Shown piece after piece: positions 1 to 11,884 of a stretch of DNA of 57,400 nucleotides. Every line of letters starts with the position of its first letter. Positions within the stretch are counted from its first letter, which is position 1. The notes under the pieces are model-generated. The model was not told the DNA's origin and did not search any database. It worked only from the letters and a program-made list of their open reading frames with translations. Made by a program: the position numbers and the translations under genes. The stretch is from Gnetum montanum (taxonomy: Eukaryota; Streptophyta; Gnetopsida; Gnetales; Gnetaceae): positions 1,205,615 to 1,263,014 of the forward strand of contig MNCI01005810.1 of NCBI GenBank assembly GCA_015680685.1, given 5' to 3'.

Positions 1-128
1 TGGAAATGAGCATATGAAATTCCTAGTTGAGGTTGTTCACTCTAATTCTCTTCAGTATAGATCCTATTAGTTCTCCAATGAATGTTCTCATCATACAATG
101 TGTTATTAGCTTTTTGTGAAGAAGACAT
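1..128 (-). pseudogene. gag 5' end of an element extending off the left edge
   Basis: This stretch matches 8042-8170, the start of gag in copy A, closely enough to follow base by base by eye. The conserved gag start (Met-Ser-Ser) would be the ATG whose complement lies at 126-128. Stops follow within a few codons, so it is dead. It belongs to a second internal region lying left of the LTR at 257-1091, which makes the structure a tandem with a shared LTR rather than an isolated element. Confidence 0.6.
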
Positions 129-237
129 GATTCTAACATGTGTGACTTAAAATACTAATATTTTCAAAAAGATACCATTACAGTGATCATTTAGTGATTT
201 CACCATTGTCTTGGATAGTGCACATAGCTAATTAAAC

Positions 238-255
238 TTCCTAGCAATGGCGCCA
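238..255 (-). other. Primer-binding site of the left-edge element
   Basis: Read on the minus strand this starts TGGCGCCATTGC, one base after the LTR end. It matches the start of the tRNA-Asp-type site seen better preserved at 30191-30208. The second half has drifted. It lies on the left side of the LTR at 257-1091, so it serves the element that runs off the window, not copy A. Confidence 0.65.
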
Positions 256-256
256 A

Positions 257-1091
257 TGATGAGTAGCAAGTAGTCCCTATGCCCAATCATATGAATCACT
301 AGTGTTCACTAAGTGATCTAAGTACATTGGGTCTAGGTAGTGAATATCAAGAATGTAATCGTTGTCTTCTTAGTTTCACTTGTGAAGTACAACTGTATGG
401 TTAAGCTAAATTGAGGCATATGATTTTTATCATTTTATGTTTATTGTTTAAATTGCCTAAATGCTAGAAAATAAATTAATTATATATTTAATCAATCTAG
501 TAACTAATTAACATCTTAACTAATCTTAACATGAGCATCCATTTCCATTTACTGTACACATCCTGAACCATATTGCAACATTACTGGGTTACCAACTATT
601 AAGTGCTACTAGGATTACCAAATGTTAACATATGCCTAAAATGGTCATACTTATGTGTTTCAATTAATCACTATTTAATTAATTAATCTAATGCATTAAA
701 TTAAATTACTTAAATAATAAATGTATTTAAACTAAACATTAATCCATTTTGAAATGTTGCAATGTTTGTGAAAAAAGCTGATCTTTATTGCCGATCATAA
801 TAAGGTGCTTAGGTACATCAATGTTCAAATAAAGATCTGTACACTTCACACTTTTACTACAAGCACTTAGAAAATATTCTAGATATTAGATGAACAGAAT
901 GCAGAAGCTTCACTAGGATACTAACTATGGAATGCCATAAATGTGGGTAGTGAGCATGTGTTTATTGACAAAGATAAACACTACATCAATGAGGTCATGT
1001 CAACACATCAAACCATGCGTCAATGTAATCATGTTGATGGGATCGTGTCAATGGCATTCCATTGACACAACCCAAGGAAGATGCTTCATCA
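257..1091 (-). repeat. LTR of copy A, shared with the left-edge element
   Basis: It begins TGATGAG and ends TTCATCA on the plus strand and is directly repeated at 8310-9128. It has a primer-binding site on its left and a polypurine tract on its right, so it acts as 5' LTR for one internal region and 3' LTR for the next. On the minus strand the U3 end carries the family's array of words like CATTGAC and TGATGGG at about 1000-1085. Confidence 0.85.
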
Positions 1092-1105
1092 TATCCCCAT
1101 GATTA
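1092..1105 (-). other. Polypurine tract of copy A
   Basis: On the minus strand the bases directly before the 3' LTR read as a purine-rich run ending TGGGGATA. Copies B (18703-18712) and C (35259-35270) have the same arrangement. It is the expected start site for plus-strand DNA synthesis in LTR retrotransposons. Confidence 0.6.
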
Positions 1106-1368
1106 AATGAAAACTCATCCTCAAGTTAAAAAAAGAAGGAATAAGTTCTTTACAAAATTTTTGGGAGGTACTAGATTATTGATAGACTATAATCACAAAA
1201 ATGAACACAAACAAACACTAAGTGCCCAGGTGTATGAATTTACAATGATTGCAAAAATTAGTCTTCATAATAACAAAATTAAACATCATGATAAACATTG
1301 ACAACACAATTTCTCTAATAACTTAAAGACAAGAAAGGAAATTAGATAGTCGTAGGTAGTAGAGGCTC

Positions 1369-3840
1369 CTAACGTGTTGAAGGACCTTCTCCTACTTTTG
1401 GTGCATGTGGTTGTTGAGGTAGTGGTTGTGGCTATCCTACTATAGCCACAACTTCTAGTAGAAGATGGAAATCATCTAGCAATGCTTTCATCTTATCCTC
1501 CTTAGTCCTAGGATCATACATAGTTCACATAGCATCATCAATGTGGAATGGTATGGGAACATCCCAAGGATAGAGCATTGCAAGGAACAACTCATTAATG
1601 TTGACAAAACAAGTAGTGAACTATTTGCATTTGATGTCAAATTCCCTAAGTGCATTCTACAGCTCCTGGTAGTCATTCATTCTTTTGAGTAGATTCTTTA
1701 CTATTGATCACTAATCAGTAAACTTTTCCTTGAGAACTTCAAGTTTCACATTTTTTGTCTCAAGCTTCTACTTGATCTATTTATGGTGCTTGAACTCTGC
1801 CTTGAACAAAAGGTATGATTTGGCCACTTATTTCTCCAACTTTGACCTCAACCTTTTGATGGTTAGCATTACTAGATTTGAGTAATGGAGGTTGGAATGC
1901 TTCATGTACTCCGTGATCTCCTCAATTTGCAACTCCTTAAGGTAGATCTTAGCTTTGTTTTATGCATTCACTCCATCAAAGATGGCCTACCAAACATCAC
2001 CTTCTTTTTGGAGCTGGTGGAGGGCCTCATTCACATTTACCTTCATTAGTTGAATTTTTTTTTGATTCTTCTCCTTTTGTAAGCCAACCCGATCCCTGTA
2101 ATGGTTCTTAACCCTTTCAAATTTGAGGGCCTTATTTTTTCAAGTGACAATTTCAATGATAGACTTCTAGCAAAGGGCACACACGTTCTCCATCAAGATA
2201 TCTCAATTCTCTATAGCCAACCTCCTTAATTTAGTATTTACACTATCAAGTTGCTATCAGATGAATTCAACCATCTATTCCTTCTACATCCTAACATTTC
2301 ATAGGCGATGGTTTTCTTGGATCAACCTTATGTTGTCCTAGCAAACCTTTATCAAGTCCTTTTGAATGTTGTAGATGGTGGCATTTTCTAAGAACTGATC
2401 AAAGATCACTAACTTCTTTGCATACTCAGCCTCCTAGAGTTTTTTCTAAAGTTGTTAAAAAGCTTCATCTCTTAAGGCTACTTGGCTGAGTACGATTGGA
2501 TTAGCGAGACAAGCTCTAAGTTTTTCAACTTCCACAGCCAAGCATTAAATCACAGCTCAAGCTATTTTAAGTTGGACATTAATAATTAGAACCTTTCCCT
2601 TAACCTCAAGTAGACCGACTAGTATTCTAAAATGGTTTTCAAGATATCAAAAATATTTGGAATTAGTTACCTAGTTTCTACTAGTCAGTCTAGAAACTCT
2701 TCATGTTGGGCTACACTAAATCTTCCACTTGGTACTCTTACAGATACCTATAACCTACATGTCTCTAAGTGTAGTAAATTTTTGTGCTAATTCCATAGGG
2801 GAATTGAGTGCATTAGCCACTCTATCAGCTACCACCTCTACTACTATCTCCTACCCTTGGTGTTGCATCACTAAAATAATTGCCTCCTTGCCCTCCTCCA
2901 AAAACACTGAAAAGGTGGTGACATTTCTAGAAATTTCTAAACATTGCTACTATCATGACCTCTTGGGCACTAGGATTTGATCTTGCTAGCACTTGCATTC
3001 TTTGGGTAGCAAACATTGATGCCAAACCCTCCATCCTACTAATGGATTGTGTTACCTCATTGAGATTACTCAAAGCAAGTTTGTAGATAGATGGTTCACC
3101 ACTACTTGGTCCTACTTGTTGCTCCTACTAGAGTTGCTCATGGAGTTCATGCATGTAGTTAATGGTAATGTAGAACTTTGACATTATTTTCTCATAAGTG
3201 GGTGGTGGTGTTGCCCCTCTTTGATTACCTTGGTAGGTACTTTGTCCTTCATCATTTCTACCTAAGAGGTGGAAGAAGCATGTTTGATAGTATCATTGGA
3301 ATAACAAGCTATTTCTACTCTTTTGCATAATCTTTAGATGAAACATGGGAAGGTGATGTCCTTCCTTCCATGTTCATTTTCTTTGAATTGCTTCTCCATC
3401 TCTAGATAGATTAGCTATGGAAGGTTGATAGGGAAATTTTTGCTTAGAATAGTGCATGCATGGGTAGAGAAGGCTATTATCTTGGTAGGACTCACCATTG
3501 GATTGAGGTGGTAGGTTTCCATCTCAAAGTATGCAAGATCTACCATCATGAGTACTCCAAACTCCTTACAGTTAACACTATAGCACTACTAGTCCCATTG
3601 CTTCTTGACCTCAGGGTCTACTTGTGTTGATATCTCTACCAAGGTTGCCCCAGTTTATGGCAATCCAAGAAGCTCAGAAATGACCTTTACCAAGTAGAAC
3701 ATAGAGATGTCCTTGATCTTCACTATGACATCACCATGACTATTATTCTAGAAGAGGTATATTTCTCTCATGTACCATTCTTTGATGGAAGTGAGAATGG
3801 GCCACATGGGGAAAGTCTAGAGTTGCACTTTAACATCTTC
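1369..3840 (-). pseudogene. Third ORF of copy A (coiled-coil protein), 5' end deleted
   Basis: Read on the minus strand through many stops, this aligns with the third ORF of copies B (18943-21797) and C (35547-38315). The N-terminal block with KIKDI and LGLP-like motifs is at about 3640-3840. The segment THAC, followed by NFPINLP, is near 3440-3500. A long Lys/Glu/Leu-rich coiled-coil body covers about 1700-2900. The C-terminal block with NELF, YPWDVP and KMKALL is at about 1410-1640. The start codon and roughly the first 60-100 codons seen in B are missing; sequence jumps straight into the leader intron. Function unknown. It is dead because of stops throughout. Confidence 0.65.
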
Positions 3841-4300
3841 CAAACCTAGACTAAACCTTAAGTTCACTTTAACAGAGGAATATTATTTTATTTTAATGTC
3901 TACTAAAGTTCATTGGGAAGGTTTAACTCTCATAAATTAGTGCTTTTACTACTATTTTATTGGTTAAACCTTGTGGGAGTTAGTAAATTTCAAAATAACT
4001 TTCCATCAAAAACCTAAGGTTTGTGGCTTCCAAGAATGTAAAGATTACCTTTGGTAGCTTCAAGAATGAAGAATGAGGTTAACCAGATATACGGTGTGAA
4101 AGTTATGGGCTCTAGAAAGTTCTAGGCTCTAAAAACTACAAAAACTCCTTTACCATTTTGAAGAAAATGAAAAAAAATTTCAAAGCATTGCACTATATTG
4201 ATAGGATTTTATGGCTATCTTAATAGCATCCCATATATGAGGTTGCATTGATGCAAGGGGCTGCATTGATAGGATCCCATTGATGTAGTCAAAATAAAAT
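3841..4300 (-). promoter_or_regulatory. Putative internal promoter, leader exon and donor of the third ORF (copy A)
   Basis: On the minus strand, in order: a word array with ATCGATG-like words at about 4210-4290, a TATA-like TATAG at about 4194-4198, and a splice-donor-like AG/GTAATC with the GT at 4048-4049. The spacing from TATA to donor is about 144 bases, close to copies B and C. The intron's acceptor and the ATG were lost in the deletion next to 3840. The assignment rests on conservation of layout between copies, not on transcripts. Confidence 0.4.
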
Positions 4301-5725
4301 TTTTTGTACTTTGAAAATTTGATAAAAAAGAAAGAGTTTTTACTTAAAGTTGAAGTCCATAGAGATCTAGAAAGGCCATCAACATGAAGAAATGCTTGAA
4401 GAGGGCTAGATAATTCACAAAAATGAGTTATTGGAAGAATGATTGGAGAAACTCAAAAAGGAGTGCAAAACTAGATGCAAATGACATGGAGCACACATGA
4501 TTTAAATGTGAAAATGTCTAAGGATAAGGAACTTAACTGCTTGAACTAGGAGGTATGTAAGTGGATCCTCCCCATAGCAAGCTCATGTCTTTAATGACCT
4601 TTCATGCCCTCAAACTAAGAAGTTCACAAGCCCCATGGATGATTAATGGTTGTGAAAAGTTAAGGACTAAATCTTGTAAAAATCTACCTATGAATTTTGA
4701 CACATCAAACTAAGCCATTGAACAATACATGAAAAACCAATAGTGAGGTTCAGTATGGAAAGTATATGTGGATGAGAGAAAGTCGAATGGAGTTCTATAT
4801 CATGGTCACATGAAGTCCCTTGTGGATTTTGTGATTAATATGAGCTATTAACAATCCTCCTTAGTTTGAATCAAAACCAACCACTTTTAGTAACTTCACA
4901 TCCACTCTAAGACTAGTCCACCTCCTCAAGATGTAAGATCATTCTTAGAGATCAATCACCATTCCTAAAAGAGAAGAAAAGAGAAGTAATGAAATGGGAC
5001 TTAGTTAGAGGGGACCTTTGAACATGGGTAACATGTTTTTCTAGTCCCATAACTAGTGCTTGTAGCCCATTATTTTATCTAAGGGATGTGCTTTGAATTC
5101 CTATTATTTGTTTTTTTTTGTGTTTCATATTTTTTTTTGTTTTTTATGGGAACCACACCATGCAAAGACTTTTAGTTTCCTATTATTAGTCAACAATAGA
5201 ATGGTGAGAAATCCATAAAAACACTCACATACTCAAGATGGTAGGAAGTACAAAAAGCATCAAATTCCCTTGAAGTCACATCCTTGTCTATCCATTTAAT
5301 CCTTTCCAAGTTTGAAAACTACCAAGCTTGTAATTTCATTATAAATTTCATTAAGGAAGAGACTTATTATTTTCAAAACAAGGAACACCATAGAGATTTG
5401 TGAATGGATGGATGACATGGAGTCACTATCTATTATCATGAAAAAGAGACCATGTCTTAATTATCAATAAAAAAATTCAAAGATTGAATCTAGACATTAG
5501 CAATCAAATAACATTATAGTATAAACTATCATCAATCAATAGTTATAGTTGCACTAAGTCCTAATAGTAATAAAGAAGAAAAAAAAGCATAAGAAAATCC
5601 TAAAAGAAATCCAAACCAAATAAAGTAAAATATAGAAGAAAGTATGTCAATATTTAAGAATAAGAAAAATGTGCTAAAAATAGTGTAAAATAAAAAATGA
5701 AAAAGCACTTAGTAGTACTTGATTT
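4301..5725. other. Non-coding spacer of copy A
   Basis: No coding frame is visible on either strand. The stretch aligns by eye with the spacer of copy B (about 22330-23850) and copy C (about 38890-40430). An example is the shared phrase AGTCCCATAACTAGTG at about 5042, 23028 and 39610. In the complete copies it separates integrase from the third ORF's promoter. Confidence 0.6.
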
Positions 5726-6640
5726 AAGATGGAGGATCTCTTCTATGACAAAGATAATGACTAGGATAAGGACTAATAAGTGATCTAGATGACCCCATGC
5801 ATTTTCCTAGCCACTAGGTGTCTATTGGTTTAGTGGTTATTGCGTAGACTTGTTTGTGCTCACACACTTGCTCCCTAAGTTCATTGTGGGTTGGTGTAGG
5901 AATTTTTTTGATGCTTGGAGTTTTCAACCCACACTTACATCATTTATTACTATTTGTAATGCATGGAGGTTTTTGTCTTTCCACAATGATAGGTTCATTT
6001 TTTATGATTTGAGTTGGAGTAGTAATAGTTGCTAGCTATTGCATAGGGTTGGGAGACATTATTTCTACAAGGAAGGGTGTTTCACTAGGCTAGTCTTGTG
6101 GTGGTTTGATAAGTTATTAGATCTACACACCTTTTCACATGAGTGGAAACTATCCTAAAGAAGGGATGTTTCCTAGATTGTTGTGAAGATCTAATAACAT
6201 GATCATTTCTATCTATGCTCATGGTATAAGTGACATTCTTCTATTAAGGTTGTGGTTCCCATTCTTCCTACATTGTTGGTGGGGCATATGATGGAGAGAA
6301 GTATATAAGTAGTGAGGATGTATTAAAGGATAAGAGGTGTGAGATGGTGATCCCACAAAAGATGTCATAGGTTGATGATATTTAAGAGGGTGGTAGTAGT
6401 GATTTGATGTAGAGGAAGTAGAACTAGTTTGAGAAACAAGTTGTCAAACATAGTAGCCATGAGGGTCTAGCTACCATAAAGAATACTATTGATATGCTAA
6501 TGGCCTTCCCCACAACTCTGTATTTTGCCACTTCTGTTGATAATAGTGTTGAGGTTAAAAGGAGATCCCACTAGGATAGTACTATTGGTTGTAGGATTGT
6601 CTATAATTTCCTTATAGATAGAAATATCCTAGGCTTGTGC
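5726..6640. other. Unidentified block replacing pol in copy A
   Basis: Copy A should contain pol here but instead has about 0.9 kb with no match to B or C that I can see. It is richer in G on the plus strand than its surroundings (runs such as GGTGGTAGTAG) and has no long frame. A plus-strand frame at 5850-6035 resembles nothing known. It could be filler from the deletion event, another element, or an older piece of the family. Its limits are approximate. Confidence 0.4.
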
Positions 6641-8170
6641 TACTTTACAATATTGGGGTTGAAAGAAAATTGCAAATGTAACAGAATTCGGCAATAGTGC
6701 TTTGTATGTCCACATTGGTAGATTTTACATCCATTATCTTCTTCAGTATTTGAGTCTATAACCTCTTCAAGTACAATCAATTTTTCCTTTTCTTTTATAA
6801 GTATTCCTTTCCATTTCATTATTCTTTTTTCTCTTCTTGTTTGGATCACTTGATTGTTGTAGTACTTTCTCTCCTATGCTTCCAAGTGGGTTGTAACTAT
6901 TTTGTTCATTAACTCATGCATCTTATCTAACCTTTCTTTAATATCAGCAATAGCCTTTTGTATAGGCAAGGTTTTTTGTGAAATCAATACATCAAGAGCT
7001 TCCTCTTTTTCCTTATCATACATATAGGCCTTTTTTGTTTGAAGAGTTAGGTCCCACTCATATTTCTCGGCACTTTCCTTTTTAAATAGCTTTCCTTCAT
7101 CTTTTACCACTTGTTTTACTAGCCTTTGTATTTGATGGGCTCTTAATTTGGATATCCATCCTTGTAAGTAGATCCAAAGGGTCTTCCTCTCTTAGTTACA
7201 AAGCCCATCTATGATGTGAAGAAGCTGCTCCATTTGAGAAAACCCATGACCTAGACATCTATGTAGTAGAGAATAGTATCAATCTAAGGCCACAACCAAG
7301 GATTCGTGATTTCCTTGCTTCCATCCTTGGATTTTTTTTCTCAGATTGAAAACTCTCTCATAGGTTTATTATTTTTTGTTGAAAATATCAAGCATTGTAG
7401 ACAATTGGTGAATTGAATCTAGCTCCAATGATCTACACCAACTTTCATCTTCTTCTATGAGTGCTCTAGGGAAGATCTTAAGCTTTTTCCACTTGCCTTC
7501 AATGTTTTGCAAGTCACAAGAATCATGGAAGGCCTATAATTGATGTTATAAATCAAAATTATAGGCTCCCTTAAATTTAATATTTTTTTTCATAGCAACC
7601 CATTTGATGTGGTTTTCCCTTTGATGCCTTTGGAATATTTTGACTACCTCCATAATTTGCATCATGTCCCTAGTATCCAACAAGTATCCATCATCACTAG
7701 ACATATCACGGTGATAATTTCTATTTTCTAGTTGTTTGATTATTATGCTTTTGCTCATGCTCACATATATTATCTCATCTATTTCTACTTCTATCCTCAT
7801 CTTAATCACTATTTCTATATCTACGTTCATCTTCCTTAGAACCAAACATTGAGGAGAAAGAAGAAGATGAGGAATTGAAAGGATCACCATGGCTCCTATT
7901 TCTTCTCCCATGGTCCCTTGATCTATCTCTTTTAAATTTAGAGGAGGTCCTAGGCCTTGAGGCCCTCCTTATCCTATGACATTCTCCATCTCCTCTATGA
8001 TTATCTACACTAGTTGAACATATTCCTTACATGTAGTAAGGTTGGAAATGAGCATATCAAATCCTTGGTTAAGGTTGTTCACTCTAATTCTCTTTAGTAT
8101 AGATCCTATTAATTATCTAATGAATGTTCTCATCATATGATGTGTTACTGGCTCTTTATAAAGAAGACAT
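6640..8170 (-). pseudogene. gag of copy A
   Basis: The minus strand encodes a decayed gag. The start is placed at the ATG ending at 8170 because copies B and C share Met-Ser-Ser there. A charged Arg/Asp/Ser-rich stretch (7800-7990), remains of the capsid-like core (about 7400-7700), a Lys/Glu-rich helical segment (6874-7110) and an acidic stretch NTEEDN (about 6750) precede a Cys/His-rich motif at about 6690-6740. In copy A that motif has Cys, Cys, His and Cys, but the spacing is not the canonical CCHC zinc knuckle. Many stops and frameshifts show that it is not expressed as a protein. Confidence 0.6.
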
Positions 8171-8309
8171 GATTCTAACATGTGTGACTTAAAATACTAA
8201 TATTTCCAAAAAGATAGATTGTTAATAGTGTTATAGTGATTATTTAGTGATTTCACTATTGTCTTCAATAGCACACATAGCTAACTAAAGTCCTTGGAAA
8301 TGATGCCAA

Positions 8310-9128
8310 TGGTGAGCAATGAGCAGTTCCTACACCCAACCATACAAACCACTAGCATTCACTAATTAAACCAGTTGAATTTTATAGACTTTAGCTCTCT
8401 AGGTACATTGGGTCTAGGCATTGAATATCAAGAACATGATCGTTGTTTGCTCAGTTTCCCTTGTGAAGTACAAGTTTATGGTTAAGAGAAACTGAGGCAT
8501 ATGATTTTTATCATTTTATGTTTATTTTTTAATCACATAAATGCCAGAAAATAAAGTAATTAAATGTTTTATCAATATAGTAACTATCTAATATCTAAAC
8601 TAATCATAACATAAGCGTTCATTCCCATTTATCGTACACATCTTGAACCATGTTGCAACATTGCTAGGTTACCAAGGGTTAAGTGCTAATATGATTACCA
8701 AATATTAATGTATGCTTGAAATGATCATACTTATGTGTTTTAATTAATCTCTATTTAATGCATTTAAAGCAAACATTAATCTATTTCCAAATGCTGCAAA
8801 GTTTGCGAAGAAAGCTTGTCTTTATTACTAGTCATACCAAGGTGCTTAGGTACATTAGTGTTTGAATAAATATCTATACACTTCTCACTCCTATTGTGGG
8901 AACTTAGAAAATATTCTAACTATCAAATGAACAAACTGCAAGAGCTTTACTAGGATACTAACTATGAAATACCATAAATTTGGCTAGTAAGCACATATTC
9001 ATAGGCAAAGATAGACATTACTTTGACAGGGTCACATCAACACATTAAACCATGTGTCAATGTAATTACATCGATGGGATCATGTCAACAACATCCCATC
9101 AACATAATCCAAGGAAGATGCTTCATCA
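8310..9128 (-). repeat. 5' LTR of copy A
   Basis: Direct repeat of 257-1091. On the plus strand it starts TGGTGAGC after a degenerate primer site (8291-8308) and ends TTCATCA, after which unrelated sequence begins. The primer site has lost the GGCGCC core (now GGCATCA-like on the minus strand), so this copy could no longer prime normally. Confidence 0.8.
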
Positions 9129-9159
9129 ACATCTAATGTTATTTCTATTGCACCAACTC

Positions 9160-9843
9160 CCAAGATCCCAACCTTTAGAAATAATGCTCTACCCTAAATT
9201 ATTACTACCATGAAGTCAAAAGGCATAAACCTTTTCTTTTTTAATCTTATTTCCACTTCAAAAGAGTAGCCTTTAATGTTGGAAGAGCTTCTAAGATCAA
9301 TCAAAATTCCTTTAAATATTCAACCTCATGTTCATGCAATCTCATCCATGCTCAATCCTCAATGTTGTAAGGTTGAATATTTGGTCTTTAAGAAGAAGAA
9401 TATTAAAATATATCTTACAATTAGTGTTGTGTATCAGCTTCCAGTTCACATCATCATACAAATAGAAGATAATGTGTCACTATTCTTAGTGAATATAGAT
9501 GATGGAGCTAGAAAGAATGTCATCTCGTGGGTAGTGATCAAGTATCCCAACCTTAAAAAAAGGTTACATACTCTAACTATAACTCTTCTTTGGTTTCATT
9601 TAGTGGTACTAGAGTAGAAATCCTAGCAACTATAAAATTACCTTTTTCAAAAAGGAGTATGATCGAATTTGAGACTATATTTTCTATCATTAGAGATTCA
9701 TCTAGAATCAATACTATTTTAGGAAGACCTTACTTGGTATATCACTGTGATGTTTCATTACCCTTAAGTCAAGAAATACACTTTCCTTGTAATGATAGAG
9801 AAATAGTCTTACATGTCAATCCCAAAATTCTAGTCATCTTATA
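9160..9843 (+). pseudogene. Tat-lineage Ty3/gypsy protease region
   Basis: Two overlapping plus-strand frames (9276-9617 and 9590-9844) join through a frameshift into a retroviral-type aspartic protease. The active-site segment is IDDGARKNVIS at about 9497-9530, the form typical of Tat elements (DDG rather than DTG). The flap and C-terminal part contain the hallmark ILGRPYL at about 9712-9735. Upstream, MLEELL... is the usual gag-protease linker. The orientation matches the Tat pol pieces at 32179-34625 and 51273-51960, so they may be one ancient element broken by later insertions. That link is inference. Frameshift and stops make it a pseudogene. Confidence 0.65.
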
Positions 9844-10289
9844 ATTAGATGCCTTGGAAGAGACTAGTTTAGGATCTCAACCTAATCGCATTGGTTAAGT
9901 ATCCTCAATAACAAAAAATAACAAGTCTAATGCAACCATTCCTTGGTCATCTAGTACCTACAGCTTTATGAATTTACGATTTAGAAGTGTAAAGATTCCT
10001 ACTAGGTCTAATGCTAGGAAATCAATTACTAAAACATTGTAGTCTTAAATATTTTTACCCCACTTCATTATTTTATATTTATGTATGTTTCTTAGTATGA
10101 AATTAGGATTAGCTCCTTTACCTGAATTTAACTATTTCACTTTATTCTTTTTAATCATATCTACTTGTTTAGCATAGTCTTGATTATTGCTTTATTTAGT
10201 ATTTACTCTTCTTTATATTACATTTTTGTCACATTTTGATATTAGCATTTTCTTCATATTACATTGCCTTGACAGACTTTATCACTTCA
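9844..10289. other. AT-rich stretch without recognisable gene
   Basis: This lies downstream of the Tat protease remnant and probably represents its decayed continuation toward RT. I see no motif that proves this. It ends where the GC-richer LINE piece starts. Confidence 0.35.
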
Positions 10290-11320
10290 TTCATCAGAAT
10301 TTGCATTTGGATGCTTCGGTTCCTAGTCTCTTCCATGGTCTTCAATGGACTAATGGATCGAACCTTCTACCCTATAAACCTCATGTGCCCTTTCAGTTGT
10401 TGCATGATTCCTCTACGATTGTTAACCGCTGCAATCGATCATGGCACAAAGATGAGTCTGAACAGTTTTGGTTCTCTGTCTTTTCACGAGTTTGGAGCCT
10501 TCCGACGCTTCCAAAAATTAAGCAATTTCTTTGGTGCCTATTGCATCAAGGCCTGCCTATCGGCAAACGTCGTGAATACCTTGGGATTTCAAACCCTACC
10601 TGCCCTCTCTGTGGAGGTCCTGAAAATTTTGTCCACGTTTTTTGGCATTGCCCTTTCACTCAGTCTTCATGGGAATGGGTTTCTAAGGTTTTTCCTTTGT
10701 GCACATTTTCCCATGAGGATATCTTATTCGGCTTTTTGGACACCCCCTCTTCTGACGTACAGTTTCTTTGGAAAGTTATTAGGCACCTCGTTCTTTACTT
10801 TATATGGAAGCGCAAATGCATTGCTCTTTTCCAGAACACTAATTCGTCCAACTCTAACCATTTAAATATTATGGAAAAATCTCAAATTCTTTGCCTTGTG
10901 CATTTCCAAATTTTATCTCGTACTTCTAAGTTAAAGTTGGATACTAATCAGTTGTTTTATTGTTTACAACCTTGGAGCAGATACACCAACTCGTGCACTC
11001 TTTCCAATCTCGATCTGCTACATCGACATGTGTGATCATCATAATTTTGAGCATTTTGAGCTCTTTGTTGTTCTCCTGGTCTTATAAACTCGTAGTTCCT
11101 AAGGTTTCCTAGCATTAGGTAGCTCTTTGGCATGTACTCCCTTCTTCAGCATGTACTCCCACACCCTGAGAAAGATTATGTTTCAAGATGTTTTCTTTCA
11201 ACTATTGCATTTGTCATTGTTCTTCTCCCTATTTATCCATCAATATGTTCAGATGTTGACCATGTACTTATTCTCATTTAATTAATAATTCTCTTTTTGG
11301 GGTCCGACACCCCCCCATAT
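10290..11320 (+). mobile_element. 5'-truncated L1-type LINE, 3' end of ORF2
   Basis: An open plus-strand frame at about 10300-11035 encodes the C-terminal zinc-binding part of a plant LINE reverse transcriptase. It has FWFSVF, RVWSLPTLPKIKQFLW, LPIGKRREYLG, then CPLCGGPENFVHVFWHCPF with the conserved Cys-x2-Cys ... His ... Cys-Pro arrangement and a following SWEW. The rest of ORF2 and all of ORF1 are missing, the usual outcome of target-primed reverse transcription. About 280 bases of 3' UTR follow, ending in the phrase GGGGTCCGACACCCCCC near 11300. The frame lacks stops and is GC-richer than its neighbours, so it is among the youngest insertions here. A second open frame (10236-10865) is only a shadow. 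Confidence 0.8.
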
Positions 11321-11884
11321 TTATCTTTAAAAAATTAGAAAGTTACAAATTTAGAAAATAAAAAAAAACCCATAAAGATAGAAGACCAAAAAAATTCATA
11401 AATACAAAGAACTCAAAAGCCTTGTAACATAGCTAATAGTCAATACAAATAACTCTACACTATAGTCCTTGTAACATAGCTAATAGTCAATACAATGAGC
11501 ATCAAATCATGTCTGATCAATAATAGTCCATAACATGATGGAAAATACATAAGTCTATAAAGACAAAATCTAGCTCTAACACATAGCCATAAAATCCATC
11601 AATCTTTCCTAATCACCTATAATTCCATTAGGGAAAGGAAGGATCTTTTCCACTACTACTACATCATTTAATCTTTTTCTTGACTACTAGAGCCTCCTAC
11701 AACATCCCCACCTGTATACTCTAAATAAAACAACAATGTTAAAAACATAAAAGTTCATAAATATTCTAACTACAAGGAAGAGTAATGGAAAAATTAAAAA
11801 GAAAATAATGATAAAGAAATATATTAAGAATTTAAAAAAAATAATACAAAGATAAAACTAAATAAAATATCTCTCCTACTTGTA
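11321..11884. other. AT-rich stretch with short duplications
   Basis: No gene seen. The phrase CTTGTAACATAGCTAATAG followed by TCAATACAA occurs twice (about 11422 and 11467), a short direct duplication. A-rich runs at 11325-11365 may include the LINE tail. Confidence 0.4.

Larger units (their letters stand above)
257..9128 (-). mobile_element. Copy A: pol-deleted Ty3/gypsy LTR retrotransposon
   Basis: Two direct repeats of 835 and 819 bases (257-1091 and 8310-9128), both with TG...CA-type ends, flank an internal region. From left to right on the plus strand it holds the reverse-complemented polypurine tract, the third ORF, the non-coding spacer, an unrelated block, and gag. Protease, RT, RNase H and integrase are absent compared with copy B, so this copy is non-autonomous. 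Heavy stop-codon load and visible LTR divergence mark it as old. The left LTR also borders another internal region, so no target duplication can be assigned. Confidence 0.8.

Noticed and set aside
10236-10865. 209-codon plus-strand open frame
   Set aside because: It overlaps the LINE ORF2 C-terminal frame in another phase and has no recognisable motif, so it is a shadow.
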